Positions 35,139 to 47,917 of a DNA stretch of 64,000 nucleotides are shown here, piece by piece (position 1 is the stretch's first letter; each line of letters opens with the position of its first letter). The translations under genes were made by a program, and so were the position numbers. This DNA comes from Cucumis sativus (lineage: Eukaryota > Streptophyta > Magnoliopsida > Cucurbitales > Cucurbitaceae), in the NCBI RefSeq assembly GCF_000004075.3, contig NC_026661.2, positions 21,170,307 through 21,234,306 on the forward strand. Direction: 5' to 3'. The notes under the pieces were generated by a model. The model was not told the DNA's origin. It did no database searches and was given only the letters and a program-made list of their open reading frames with translations.

Positions 35139-38100
35139 TCAGTCATGGATTCTTGGTTTAGAAGGGAATTTTCCAGCGTCGGTGGTTGCTCTATTCTTAT
35201 AGTCGTTATATTTTTCTCCCTTGTGATCATTTGCCAGCTTCTGCTTCCGCACTGTATCATCAGCATATCGACGCCAAAGTGCCTCCCTTTCCTTCCTTGG
35301 GACTTTACCATATCTGGGATCGGGCTTCAAGATTCGTTTAGCCATCGTCCATGAATTAAGAACCGTCTTTCCATCTTCCGATACCTGAGCAACTACTTCT
35401 GCTGTAAAGGATTCTGATAATAGATTTCGGAACTCGTTTGCACACCGCTACAGAAAAATTCAAACGAAAAGAATGAGTGAGTGAGGAAAAAGTTCTAGAA
35501 AATCGTTATCCAGTTACACATGCTAAATCTTTTCCGATTCATTTTGTTTAAACATTTACGAAAAGAGTTACAAAAATTGGGAATGAATGATGGGTGTAGT
35601 GCAGAGCAAAACAGCAAGGGATCACCTATTTTCTCATACGATCTACAGATAACTGTTTCCTCAATTATTTCTCAAGTATATTTGCTTTGGAATGGAAACT
35701 ATACCATCTACTTTTATACCAGTTCGAATTAGAAGTTCAGAACCCATAACTATTTCCAAAATCTAGAAGCTTTTATTAGTATGCAAAATCATCAAGATAA
35801 GACGAGCAGATTCATAAAACCTTCCATAATTCTATTGAGATTGAATATATCATTACAAGCATCTGCTGAAAAGAGAAGCAAAGATTGTAGAGTCCAATCG
35901 ATGGAATAAGAAAATGTGATAATAAAACATTTGGGACAACAATAAGATAGGCATAAATATTATAGTTTTCATTAAATTTATATCCTAGTCGAGAACATAC
36001 GAGCAGGAGATAGCGGGAAAAGATGGGAGAAAGAGAAACAAACATTAGACTGCCTCTATTTATATTAGAAGGCTGGAAAAAGCCATCTAAACGACTTCAC
36101 TTCAACAGTTTTGTTCTATAAGTTGAACTACTGTCTTTGAGTTATAAAGATCTGCTCAATTTCAGACTATATACCTATTTTGAAAAATCAACAATCAGCA
36201 AGTTGAAGATGAATTACCTCCTGCAGCATCTTTACATGTTCTCTGAATAATTTTTCTGTCTCAGATGAATCTAAATCAGTATTGGATGCACGACCTTGTG
36301 GATCCTTCTCCAGTTTAACTTTTGACTCGGTCCAAGAGGCCTAAGCCAAAAAAAAAAAAAAAAGTTCTATATAGTTGACACTGCAGAATCAAACAAACAG
36401 GAACGTATTTGACTACTTTCACCATCCACAGAACGTACTTGACTACTGTTTATTAGCAGGGAGGAATCGATCGGTTGTTTAATAAAAATAAATAAATGAT
36501 CCAATAACTTGTGCTGAACTTTATGGCAGACAAATTTCAGTTAAAATTATAATCAAATTATATGCTTTTACATTCACCAGCAAATGACATCTCAGTCACT
36601 ACTAAATTCTGTCTGATCAAGCATTACCACGCTTCATTTTTCTTACTCCATTACCCTCCTCCATTATCTCTCTCCTTTCTTTATTTTTCCAAAACTAGCC
36701 ACGTAATCATGGTCCAAAAGATTTACCTGAGGGTCTTTGATCGATTCAACAAGCAATGCTTGAAAAGATGCAACTGCCTCCTTTTTCCGTACTTTTAGGC
36801 GTACCCTTTCCATTTCTTGCTCTTCTCTTTCCTTCCTTTTCCGCCATTCTCTCTCCCTTTCCTTCAGTTTCTCCTGAAATAAGCATTTGAAATTTATTAT
36901 GAGCATTCAACATGGAAGTTACGTTTTACAGACCAGACGGTTATTTTAGTATGAGCATTCAACATTGAAATTTAGTATGAGCATCCCATTTCACCATGTG
37001 GTTAATTTTGCTTATCACACCGGATGATGTAAATAAATTCCTTGGAGAAAAGGATTTATCATGAAACAAAAGTAATGAACAATAGAAGACAATACTCATT
37101 TTATAAAGAACTGAAAAAGAAACTAAAACTAATCCTAATCCTGATCAGTTAAGGAAACTGAAACTTATCTTCATTCGCAAAGAAAACTAATCATAATCCT
37201 AATGAATCATGGAGTTGACTAAGATACCCTAATTACCCAATCCCACTACATCATTTCGTGGGGTTTCTTGGTCTTTCACCATGCAATTTTGTCGGTTGTC
37301 GGTTTGTTGTTTTGATCTTGTTTGTTTGGCTTCTATTGGTTTCTTAGATTCTTATGAGTTCTTTCTCTAAATTTCTGTGCTTCTTAGTTGAAGATTTCTC
37401 TCTCTTATTTGGCTTCTACTACTTATCATTATGAGTCGTGTTTGTCCCTTGTATTTGTCTTCTAATTGGAGATCTTGTATTTTGGAACATTAGTCTCTAT
37501 TAATATAATGAAAATTTATGTTTCCTTTTCAAAAAAGAAAAAAAATGTTAGTTGAGAATGAAAGAAATGTGGCTACCATTCATTTTTCTTTAAACGGAAA
37601 CGGATCTCTCTAAGTACAAGAGACAATTGCTCTAAAGTACGAGGATTATACAATAGCTAAACAAGGCATAGGAATTAGTAGTCACACTCGAACATCTCAA
37701 CTAGATTGACACCTCCCTGGCGACCTCGTCATATCCAGAAGAAAAAAAGCAAAAAGGAAAAAATAAATTCAACCTAAGCCATGATAATGAATCTTTACTA
37801 GATATGACTAGTAAGGAGTTTAGTACAAAGAGAAGTAACCATAATAAAGAGAAGAGAAGGTATCAACAAAATAAAATAAAAGCAACTGAATTAAGGTGGA
37901 AAGATAAAAGCTCTCCAATTTAAGTTGAGATCTTGGATTGTGTGGCTACCATTCATTTAAATGTAAATCAACAGCTAGGGCAAAAATCATTTCTCAGAAA
38001 AGAACAAGATGTTGGATTATATCGAAGGTCAAAGTCAAAGAAGGAAGATGAAAGCCCTAGACTAAAAAACCAATCCTTGACATGGACAAGGGCTCGTGGC

Positions 38101-41100
38101 CATGAACAAATATGTGGCAATAAAAAGGTGAAGACCGTGAACATGTCAAAGAAGTTCCTTGTGCTTTGGCCATTAGGTGCCACTCATCAACCAGAGTGTC
38201 ACCCTATCACCTCACCGTACCTCTCAGCTCTTGCAACTATTGAACCTTGAAAACACTACCCCAAATAACCAACACGGATAGACTAGCATACAATGATAAA
38301 AGCAGATTCTTGTAACAAGGAATCAGAATTTCAAGTTAGCATACCTGCTCCTCCTTTCTAGCTTTTGATTCACGCTGCTTTTCCTCCTCAGCAGCCTTAA
38401 GTTCAGATATATACTCATTGAATAACATCTCACGCTCCTCATGCTTAACAGATCTGTATCTTGGATCTTCCCGTAGACTATCTTTTACCTATAACATGAC
38501 AGACGGGGAGGAGGGGAAAATAGTTACACCTCTTTCAGAATAATGTAGTGTTGTAGTCCAAAGTGTTTTCGTGTTCATTACTATTTACTGCAAATGAACA
38601 TCTAACTTTTCAAAGACTATTACCTCGCTCAATCTAACTGATTGGATCAGAAAAAGAATTACTTAAAATCTTCCATCAAGTTTATGGGTCCCAAAGCTGG
38701 TGCAGCATAGTTCAAAATTAATAAAACCTATGAATTTATCAGGTTTATTCTCTCTACAACCTTATCTTACAATTCAAAAACCATTGGTATTTTAGATAGA
38801 CAATCATATACTACAGAAAATGAACTACCAATTAAGGATATCATGGTGCACCCACCCTGAACCAACGGGAATTGATGTTGATATCTTCTCTCTCCTGCAG
38901 CATGGACTTGAAACTAGTGGTGGAAGCGGCCCATAAAGCTTGTGCCTTTTCAACGGCAGCCTTCTTCAGACAAAGGACCCTACAAGTTAAATAGAAGTAT
39001 TATCCCGCTAAAACCCAAGTCAATGAATTAAAGTTAAAGGACAGATCAAACATAAATATGAGATTCTGGTTACTAGCCTACTACCTTGTTGACTCAAGTT
39101 GCTTTTTCAGGGGTTAGCAATAGTAAGCACTTTCTGTGTAGAAAACAGTTCATATTACATTTGGAAATGAATCCACCTAGAGTAAAACCATATCAGAAGA
39201 GGGCAGCCATATCAAAGGCATGACAGCAACCAAATTTTAAATTCCAAAAGGCATGATCACAAAGCATAAAAAATAAATGGCAATGTGGGGCATTTAAAAT
39301 AAAAAGCTCCTAATACAATATGTAAAAAAGCCAAAGTTTCAATTTACAGAAAATAAACAATAAGTATGATCCAACATTTGTTTGACTGTGATGTTGGTCC
39401 TCAGTCAAACCTGAGTTAATAAAATAAGAGGCATGCTAAACATAGATCTTTTACAAAAGATTTAACTGCAATGAAGTTATTTTCAAGATAATCCAAACAT
39501 ATTTAACATCTGGAGCAGATGGGCACTGTCTTTTTTAGTAATTCCTTTCGCGATGGGCTCATTTTACTTTCAACTTACATATTAGCTTTAAGGGACTGGG
39601 CAATTGTGTTGCCTTTTCCTTTTGCTTCCATTTGCCGATTTTCATTGAGTCTTGAGCTTGGCCATTTGATTTAAAATCACAACACTGGTTTCCTCACGTT
39701 ACTCTGTTAAACCTCAGAGAAAACTAGGCTTTTATTAGATTGTGTAAAAGACATGCTAGTGATCTGTCCATCTTCACACACTTCGATTAGAGGGTGTATT
39801 ACTTATTTCTTCATTCCCTCAACATTGACCAGATTTGAATCCACCCCAGCAGATATTTCTAAAGTCCACCCATCCTTCCCCGTCTTCTCCAGGTGAGATA
39901 ACAAGGTTTTGGGGTTTCAAGGAAGCCTCTTTTCTTTGTAGTTTTTGGATCCAAACAAACCCCAAATGTAATCCATTTGTGGGGGGACTTTGAGGCTTGA
40001 AGAAGGTCATCCATGGAATCTATCAAGCACACTATCACAACTGTCTACTCCTGTGATGATATGATTCCACAACTTTCACCACTCTTCACATGTCAAATTC
40101 GCAGTCGAACATCTTTTTTCACACTCTTATTGTTAGTTTGTGCATCAAAATTGTCAAGATCTCTAACAATCTCCAACGTTGCCAACATAGCAAACTTTCA
40201 CGGATGACCAGGGGTGAAGGAGGGTGAACAAGCTTTTTCGGTCAAATAAAGATTCTCAGAGCAAGTTGGTAAGCTGCAAGTTGACGGGCTGTTTATTTTA
40301 AAGTATTCACAAGAATATGATGTTTGGCAATAAGATGCTTAGGATTAAGACGTTCTATGTGATTTACCATGCACTTTCTCTATAGATATTTCAATGCTCA
40401 ACTTTGACACCAAAATATCACCTGATAAAGCCATATTTTGACAGACTGAAGGAACAATTGCCAACCATGTTAATAAACTTTATAAACTTGAGTGAATTAT
40501 GACATTAAAATTTCAAGAAGAAAGCAAAAAAAAGAGTTGCAAATGCTCTAGTTACTCATTAAATGGCACCTTTCGTTCAATAAATTCTCCCGATCCTTAC
40601 GATCCAAAGCTTCAAACCGCGAGTCATTCCCCCATTTCTTTTTGAATGTTTGGTAACTGGTTGTGTGATCAATATCCTAAAAATAAATAATACATACAAA
40701 TTTGTTAGAACTTAGAATTTAAGTACGTATACTACTTTAGTTAGAGGGATTTTAATTTCTGACAAGAGAAACAAACTGAACTTATGTTTACGAAAAATAA
40801 TAATAATAATCATAGCTTGCTCAAGAGGTTTTGAACTCAACCATCTCAATTCTACATTAATTCAAAAGATCCAACTACAGATATAGCAATATAAGACAGG
40901 GTAATCAATGTGGAAAGAGATAACCTCAGATGCGCTATCCAGTAACTGTTTAAATCCCTCTATTGCAGCCTTCTGAGCAGCTCTCTTTTCCTTGCGTTCT
41001 TCCTCAGCACGGGTCTTAACATAGTGTTCAAACAAGGACCGCCTAGCTGAATAACTGGGAATAGCCTGTCATTGAATAAATACTTCTCAAAACAATTAAC

Positions 41101-44100
41101 ATTTTTTTTCTCACAACAAGTTTACATTGAGATAAAAATGAAAAAAAACATAGGCATACCAAAAAACCAGCCCACAAGCCCAACTATAAGACGGGACTCC
41201 AACTATACAAAATAGAACCTATAGGATGGGTCAGTGCTGAGAAGGCATTGATTTTGAAGATAAATATTGTTCTTGGTTGGACCATTTTTTTTATAAGAAA
41301 CAAATTTCATTGATTAGCTCCTTCTCAAAACTTCGCTTTGGACTTCTCCATTTCATTGTTTGGACGGTTTATTTCCACCGGAAATCAATTGGAATTGGGA
41401 GCTTTCGTATTTCCTGTGTAATCATTTTCTGTTTTCCTTTTGCTTTGAGATCAGTTTTCTGTTGTATCTTTGGGAATTATACAATAAGAAACTTAAAAAT
41501 AAAACCATGTTCTGGTCCCTAAAAAAATGAAAATCATAAATGTTTGATAGTATGGGGTTCAATCCCAAAACCAATTGGCTATGAGAGGAGTAGCTCATAT
41601 ATCTTATATGGAATGTGAGTCTTCTTGGTTTTTCCAAGGTGGGACTCTCAGTTTCTCCAACATGCCCCCCCTCAAAGTGGTGCCTCTTTGGGTTCACCTA
41701 TCTTGGACCGAATATCCGTTTGGACTTAACGGGCTTTGATACCATGTTTGATAGTATAGGGTTCCATCTCAAAACCAATTGGCAATGAGAGGAGTAGCCC
41801 ATCTATCTTATATGGAATGTGAGTCTCCTTGGTTTGTCCAAGGTGGGACTCTCAAAATCTCCAACAATAAAACAATTTCACCACCAAGATAACAGACACT
41901 GTCCCAAAAAAACAAATAACAAAATGTTGCAGAGATAGATAGAAACAAGTACATCTTAACTCTTAAAGTGTAAAAGAGATTTTTTTTACCATCATAAAGA
42001 GACGAGTAATACAAAAGAACAAACTTGCTGGAAGCTATAACAGAAGAAAATTATGCGTCAACCAAGAATTCAAATGTATGGAAGTAGTCTAGCATAGACA
42101 AACAAAATCAAACAAACCTGTATCAAGGGGTACCACTGGTAGCAGCCCCTTATTCCCGAACAAAGTAATTCAAATCTTTATACTCAACAAACCTTAAAAC
42201 GGGGATCAAAAACTATCTTCGGCAATTCCTTGTCCCATTTAGAGAATGGTGCCACTCCTCGCTCCTTAAGCATTTCCTGCAATTACAACATAATGAGCAA
42301 CTTCCACCAAAGGAACAAAAACTCCATCAAATTTTATCAAACTGTTAAAAAGATTTTGATAATGATCCCCAATAAAAGGGAAGTTAGATGATACCTTAAA
42401 CTGGATAATTAATTGCTCATTAGTTGGCCCACTGTCTACATCCTCGGAGTCCGAGGAAGAGTCGGATACATTTCCATCAGCATTGGCATCTTTTGGCTTA
42501 TCTTTGTTCTCAGTCTGCAGTGCCTTGACTGTAGCATCAGCATCTCTAGGCAGATTTACATCTGATTGAGCTACTGTTGGTGCAGAAATAGGTGAGGAAG
42601 CTACCGGAGTTCCAGAGTCTTGCAATTTTTTCTTGATCAAATCCAGAGCAGAAGATGACCCTGATATTCCTACTGTTCTAAGAGGTGTGGCTTCACGGCC
42701 ACCTGTATTAATGGCAGGAGTATTGATACTGGTAGAGGAAGTTCCTAGATCAGTCGATGCATTGTTATTTGGCAAAGGAGCTGAAAGTTCTTTTGTTTTT
42801 TCATCATTCTGTTGCCTCAATTCAGACACTTCATTTGGGATTTGCCAACTGCTAATCTGATTCAGAGAGAGAGTCAAATTGGCACAACTGAAAGATGAAA
42901 ATTAAGTTCACGGCTCAAATTTACTACTGATCTAAATCAGAATAAGAGCCTTACAATCCACAGCATTGAGTAAAAGACGTAGAATCAATATCATGACTTT
43001 GTGAGGTTCATTTTTCATCCAATGAGTTCATATAAAGAAAATAGAACCTATAGGCTAGTTACAAAAGGTCTTTGAAATCGAAGCCCAAAAGATATATGAA
43101 ATCCAACCAGGGACCACATTTCACTAGGATCCAAACACACAAATTCGAGTAGCTTTTAAGAACTAACACCAGGGGACCATTTTATCACAATGCACAAATG
43201 GTTAAGAGGAGGGGATATACAATCATACATTTAATTCAGACAGGAAAACTTCCAAACATATAAGAAAGCTCAATACAGAGGGGGTGATTTTGAAGAGGGA
43301 GAAAAATATCATACCTTCGTTTTGTTGTTGTAGTAGTACTTTTTACCATCACCCATAGTAACCAAAACCCAATCTGTACCAGACAAGTTTGACCTATAGA
43401 CAATGGAACACAAGCACATTCAGTCGCTAGAAAGACTAGAAACCCACAATTGGGCCTATATACATATGAGCTAAAAAAATATTGATCGTTGTTATAACAA
43501 AAATAGACTAATGTTCCAAAATACAAAACCAGGAAGTAATGAGAACAATAAAGCAACAATTCAATCAAAACATCGTAACTTAAGTGGATTATAAGGGAAA
43601 CATAAAAGCATTCCAAATCCAATTAACACCAATATCCTAAATAGAAGTATCCCATGAAGCCTTTAGAAAAAGAACGCCATGAAGCCTTTAGAAAAAGAAC
43701 GCCAAGAAGCCTTGAGACGATCTTTACCATACATTGATCACCTTACAATGACCATCCCATGATCTAAACCTCTAAGTGGATTATAACGGAAACATAAAAG
43801 CATTCCAAATCCAATTAACACCAATATCCTAAATAAAAGTATCCCATGAAGCCTTTAGAAAAAGAACGCCAAGAAGCCTTGAGACGATCTTTGCCATACA
43901 TTGATCACCTTACAAATGATCATCCCATGATCTAAACCTCTAATGCATAGCTTAATTGAAGAATCCAAAAATTTTGGGGGAAAATGATCTTGTTAAAACT
44001 AGTAAAAGTCAACATCTAGAAGGAAACAAAATTAGCCCAAAAGTTATGCTAAAGCCAAAATGAAGAACTAGTATAAATTAAGAGGATCCATAAGAACACA

Positions 44101-46445
44101 ACCATCATGGTTGGCCTAAAGGTGAAAAAGGAGACATATTCTCAATAACTACTAAGAGGTCATGGATTCAATCCATGGTGGCGACCTACTATGGATTAAT
44201 TTCCTATGAGTTCCCTTGACACCCAATTAATATCGATTTCCACTTGTTGGCTTTTTTTCATGTCGCAAGCCCAAAAGTGAGGGGGGTTTATATGATGTAA
44301 TATTAAATTTGCCTCCACTCATCAGCTTAAGCTTGGCTTAAGATTTAACAATTTTAGATGGATGGAACATGAAAGCTTGAACATGCAAGTAGTACACATG
44401 GTTTACTAGACAACAGCATGTAAGGCTCCGCGAAGAAATGCCACAATCATTGCCCTTTTACCAGCAGTCCCCTACATAGTCTTAAGCGTCCAAATCCTAA
44501 ACCTCCCTTAGTTACCAACCCTATGCTCACATGGGTACGCTAAAACCAACTCCAAATATCTAAATCATCTCAAAGTCCAATCAAAAGTCTAATCTACCTT
44601 CATTAGAAGCCATCAAGAGAGAGAACATTTCTACCAGAGACATCATCGTCAATGCAGAAATAGAGAAAGCTCCCACAACAATATCCTTATCAACAGACTG
44701 GGGATACAACCTCCTAAAGAACAACAAAATATAGGTCCCTCTACTCCAAGTATTTACAGGAATTTCTTGATTTTAAACAGGTGGAAGCCCGAAACAAAGC
44801 ATTATACATGACATATAAGCAACCCATTACAAAGACCTTGTCTAATTTTGATGCCAAAATACTGCAAAAACATAAATGAACCATCATAGACCAGTGCTGA
44901 CAAGTTTTATGCATTGATATTTAGATTGTAACAATGCGGCCTACAAAATTACAGTCGTGTGACATAACAACAATCTCCAATACATGGCTGCAAAGCAGGT
45001 AGTTACTGCTGCTGTAGAAGTAACTAATAAAATAAGTAAACATGCTTCAGTTTCATATGGAACAATCGCATTTCCATTATGGTTAATAAGGCTACTTACA
45101 TTGAAACTGACGTTGCCTGCGCCATGAGATTTTCAGCCTGCAACAAATTCAATTACATCAAATTTCCATATATGTATACAAAACTATTAACGAATGAGAT
45201 GCACCAAAATTGAAAAATAAAAATAAAAATAAAAATAAAAATAAAAAATAGAAAGAAAAAAAACCTTCAATTCTACATAAACAAACACAGAAGCCAGAAT
45301 ACGGTCATGTCATTCCTACATTGTTTATAATAACGTACAAACGAGCCTATCATAAAGTTCAATAATTAACCACGATGATAACAAATGTTCATTTAAGCCA
45401 GTTACTCAGCCCGTGTTCCACAAAAAGAAACTAATGGAGTGATGCTAAATCAGAGAGAGGTGGGAAATAGGTAGGGATATTTACAGGTAAACAACAAGAA
45501 GGCAAAACGAAATTTATTTGCATTCGAAGCTATAAAGAACTTCCCGAAAAATACCTCCCCTCTGAAACCTGAAGGTTTTTCATAGGTAGATTCTCCGGTC
45601 AAGGCATTATAGTAATAAATTATTCCTGCCTCAGTTTTGTGGGCAGTCCAATCCTCCGAGTGCTTATTTAAAGAGATGTTCTCAGAATGCCCTACACCTT
45701 GAGCGTGTTTATGGCTATCTGTTAAATGGTCAGACAAAGAATGTAGAACAAAAGCTTAGCTGCATATAAAAACCAAATTATAAATAACTTTACCATGATA
45801 TAAAGATAATAATTTGACAGCCCGCATACCAAGTTCGGGATGATTTGAGTCTGTCTGAATCAATGTATTGCCAATAAGCTGATTTCCATGACCAGATGGC
45901 ACAGAAATGCCAGATGCAACTTGAACAGGGGTAACACCGGGAGGTTGAGGATCCGGCAATGGAACAGAAGGAAGGGGCATTCCACGAGCAGGAAAAGGAA
46001 GAGGGCCATGATAAGAAGTAGAGTACGGCAGAAAGGGAGGCCTGGGCATGGCTCCCAACTGAGGAGGCTGAAACCACATCGCATGAGGTGGAGATACAAC
46101 AGGAGTTAGAGAAGGATAGGAGCCACAAATTTGTGGACGAGCAGAAGGATGAATTGGGTTATGAATTGCATGCATATTGGGTCCTGGAATAGTAGAAGCA
46201 GAATCGGTGGGCGGAAACAAAACTGCCGGACCCGTGGACACAAGTGGCATCGACGGTGACATTCCAGGTGGACCAGGAACCATCGGAGCTACGGACGGTA
46301 GTTGATGAATATGGAAAGATGGGGCAGGAGGAACCGGTGAAGTGGAGGGGATCAAATTAGGAATTGAAGAACCATTAGCAGCGGAATTTGAAGTAGGAGG
46401 AGCAGGTAGTGACACAGATTGGGAGACAGTTGAAGCTGAAGACAT
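35139..46445 (-). CDS. PRP40C: Pre-mRNA-processing protein 40C (PRP40C-like), WW and FF domains, 857 aa
   Basis: Nuclear scaffold of the PRP40/TCERG1 type, binding the RNA polymerase II C-terminal domain and splicing factors. Exons, 5' to 3': 45830-46445, 45555-45754, 45100-45137, 43315-43393, 42395-42856, 42193-42276, 40925-41065, 40570-40676, 38856-38979, 38345-38488, 36727-36873, 36218-36340, 35139-35447; all joins keep frame (2574 nt). Residues 1-205 are Pro/Ser-rich. WW1 spans W241-P266, with Tyr263 in place of the second Trp. WW2 spans W293-P318, split by an intron. FF-type repeats run from about 466 to 825, with a basic/acidic coiled stretch ([17 protein letters not shown]) near 665-690. 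I start at MSSAST; an upstream in-frame Met precedes an unlike leader. Introns carry a SMART element, LINE pieces and tandem repeats. Exons 4-5 have a decayed copy at 49685-50523. Confidence 0.93.
37240..37550 (+). mobile_element. Probable LINE 3' end in PRP40C intron 10
   Basis: A GT-rich stretch ends TCTATTAATATAATGAAAAT, TTATGTTTCC and an A-rich tail (about 37528-37550), the same ending style as the LINE at 14935-15732. There is no coding remnant, so it is inferred from the tail alone. Confidence 0.4.
41105..41240 (-). mobile_element. LINE 3' end fragment
   Basis: It shares with the 22785-23000 LINE the minus-strand order of a TCTATAGG-type motif, a GTTGGA phrase, a GGGCTTG-type phrase and a terminal T-rich/A-rich tail. 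It is a short non-coding remnant in PRP40C intron 6. Confidence 0.45.
41541..41866 (-). mobile_element. Complete miniature LTR retroelement (SMART), 326 bp, TSD ATAAA
   Basis: Two 122-bp LTRs (41541-41662 and 41745-41866) flank an 82-bp interior in PRP40C intron 6. On the plus strand each LTR starts TGTTTGATAGTAT and ends TCTCCAACA, so the ends are canonical TG/CA. On the minus strand the right LTR is followed by TGGTATCAAAGCCCG, close to the initiator-Met-tRNA primer site. The interior ends in the purine tract ACTTTGAGGGGGGG. ATAAA repeats exactly at 41536-41540 and 41867-41871. It encodes nothing and depends on another element to move. Confidence 0.92.
43020..43110 (-). mobile_element. LINE 3' fragment in PRP40C intron 4
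   Basis: The order CCTATAGG, CTAGTTACAAAAGG, GAAATCGAAGCCCAAA closely follows the LINE sequence at 22912-22955. It is too short for more detail. Confidence 0.45.
43581..43943. repeat. Tandem duplication of about 190 bp with an inner 27-bp repeat
   Basis: Copy 1 is 43581-43772 and copy 2 is 43773-43943. Both start TAAGTGGATTATAA and include GCATTCCAAATCCAATTAAC and GAAGCCTTGAGACGATCTTT. Copy 1 has an extra repeat of GAAGCCTTTAGAAAAAGAAC plus flank. It lies in PRP40C intron 3 and is non-coding. Confidence 0.9.
44105..44340 (+). mobile_element. tRNA-derived SINE joined to a small LTR-element fragment
   Basis: Box A (TGGCCTAAAGG, about 44112) and box B (TGGATTCAATCC, 44163-44174) are spaced as in a tRNA-derived promoter. 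The body matches the copy at 2165. From about 44250 the sequence changes to the interior and LTR phrases of the 18218-type element (CCACTTGTTGG, AAATTTGCCTCCACT, AGCTTAAGCTT). This suggests one inserted into the other or recombined with it. Confidence 0.5.
45213..45250 (+). repeat. Microsatellite, hexamer ATAAAA-type
   Basis: A T recurs every six bases in an A run (AAAAATAAAAAT...), about six units, in PRP40C intron 2. Confidence 0.85.
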
Positions 46446-47917
46446 GGTGAAATGAAATGTAGCTAAGCAGTAACAGGCGCGATAACCTGCAACCACAAAG
46501 AATACCCAGAAGCCATGTGTATGTACTTCACGATCTACCTCCTATACACGCACGATTGTGCAATGGCTGTTCGCCGGTCGTCGTTCGCCTGTTCGCGTTT
46601 GTGCAACGCCTATTCGTGGTCGTCTTGTGAGAATTCCTTTGTTTCTCTTTTTCCTTCTTTTTCTTTTTTCCTTCTTTTTTTTCTTTCTGGCGATTGGCGA
46701 TCTCGGGCCTGTGCGTTTCACGATGACCTAAAATTCGATCTAGTTCGGTCCGGTCGGTTCAAGTATAGAAAACCTGGTCGGTTCATATATTGGTTGGATT
46801 TTTCTAGTGGCCCAACAAAATGAAACTTAGCCCAAAGTTCAAAAATCAGTGAACTTTGATATTTTATACAAAACTCTATGTATTTTGAGATAAATACAAT
46901 ATAGAGAGAACTTGAAATTGACACGTAATTTTAAGGACAATATATATATATATATATGCATGACCTAGATTGTAGTGATTAAGACAGTTAATTTTTTTTG
47001 TTTACTTTTTGTGGTAAAAGAACGACTTACATTTTTTTTTCCTCTCAATTCATTGTTTTGCTAATTTGTATGAGAATGTTTTAACAATTTAGCTTTTTGA
47101 AATGATATGAAAAGTCATTTAATCATTGAAAATAAACTGAACAATACAAATAAACTAAGAGTTTAGAGTTTAGTATCGTAAGCTCAACTGCTATTAAAAT
47201 TTTCAATGTATCTTATAGAAACAATGTTCTTAATTCATTATGAATCTCATCCCATGTTTTATTTGATCAAATATCCATTTGAGTTTCATGGGTGGATATT
47301 TGAGTTTCATGGGTTGTAATAGAGTCAAAGTCGTTTTATCTTAAAACTATGTTAATAGAATAATATTAAATGTGTTAGAAAGTGTGATATCTACCTTTCC
47401 ATATTGAAATTCAAGACATGCTTCACAACCTTTATAAATTAGAAATATAAAGGTTACTCTTGTTATTGTTAAATCTTCTTATTGTCAAATTATAATATTA
47501 GTCCACATGAATGATAAAAAATTGAAATCCATCAAAGAAACCCTAGACAAAAAATCTAACCATGAAAAGAAAATAGCATACATGCATTTAAGTGAACTTT
47601 AACTCAATGGTACTAACACGGCCTCCGTCCCTGGTGGTTGGAGTTTCAATCCACTGTAACCCGTGTATAAATAATAATAATATAATAATAAATAAACTCA
47701 TCCCCTGGTAAAGAGAAAAAAAAAAGAGGTCAGAGTTGGTAACCGAAGAGTCTTGAGCTTATCTAAAGATGAATTGGGAAAAAGGAGTTCGAAAACCCCC
47801 AAAAATTCAGATTCATCTTAGTAGTAGGGTCCATCTGCACCCATAATCCAATTACATAAAACATAATCACAGATACAACAACTTTGTGATGCAGTGCAGC
47901 AGCAGAAAAAGAAGTAA
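46446..47917. other. Upstream region of PRP40C and 3' flank of the DUF1666 gene
   Basis: The first 350 bases are GC-richer and pyrimidine-rich, as expected of a promoter and 5' leader. A TA repeat lies at 46941-46957 and a SINE-like unit at about 47590-47697. No coding sequence is seen. Confidence 0.5.
47590..47697 (+). mobile_element. Possible tRNA-derived SINE
   Basis: A box-A-like AACTCAATGG (47601-47610) and a box-B-like GAGTTTCAATCC (47641-47652) are spaced as in a tRNA. They are followed by a TAA-type simple tail (AATAATAATAATATAATAAT). The body is too short and the 5' part too degenerate to be a real tRNA. Confidence 0.45.

Noticed and set aside
39819-40207. Two short open frames in PRP40C intron 8
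   Set aside because: There is no recognisable similarity, and the flanking PRP40C exons join in frame without them.
43581-43943. CRISPR-like repeat array
   Set aside because: There are only two long copies with no spacers, in plant intron DNA. It is a simple tandem duplication.
47601-47652. tRNA gene
   Set aside because: Box A and box B are spaced like a tRNA, but no acceptor stem or cloverleaf can be formed. A SINE remnant fits better.
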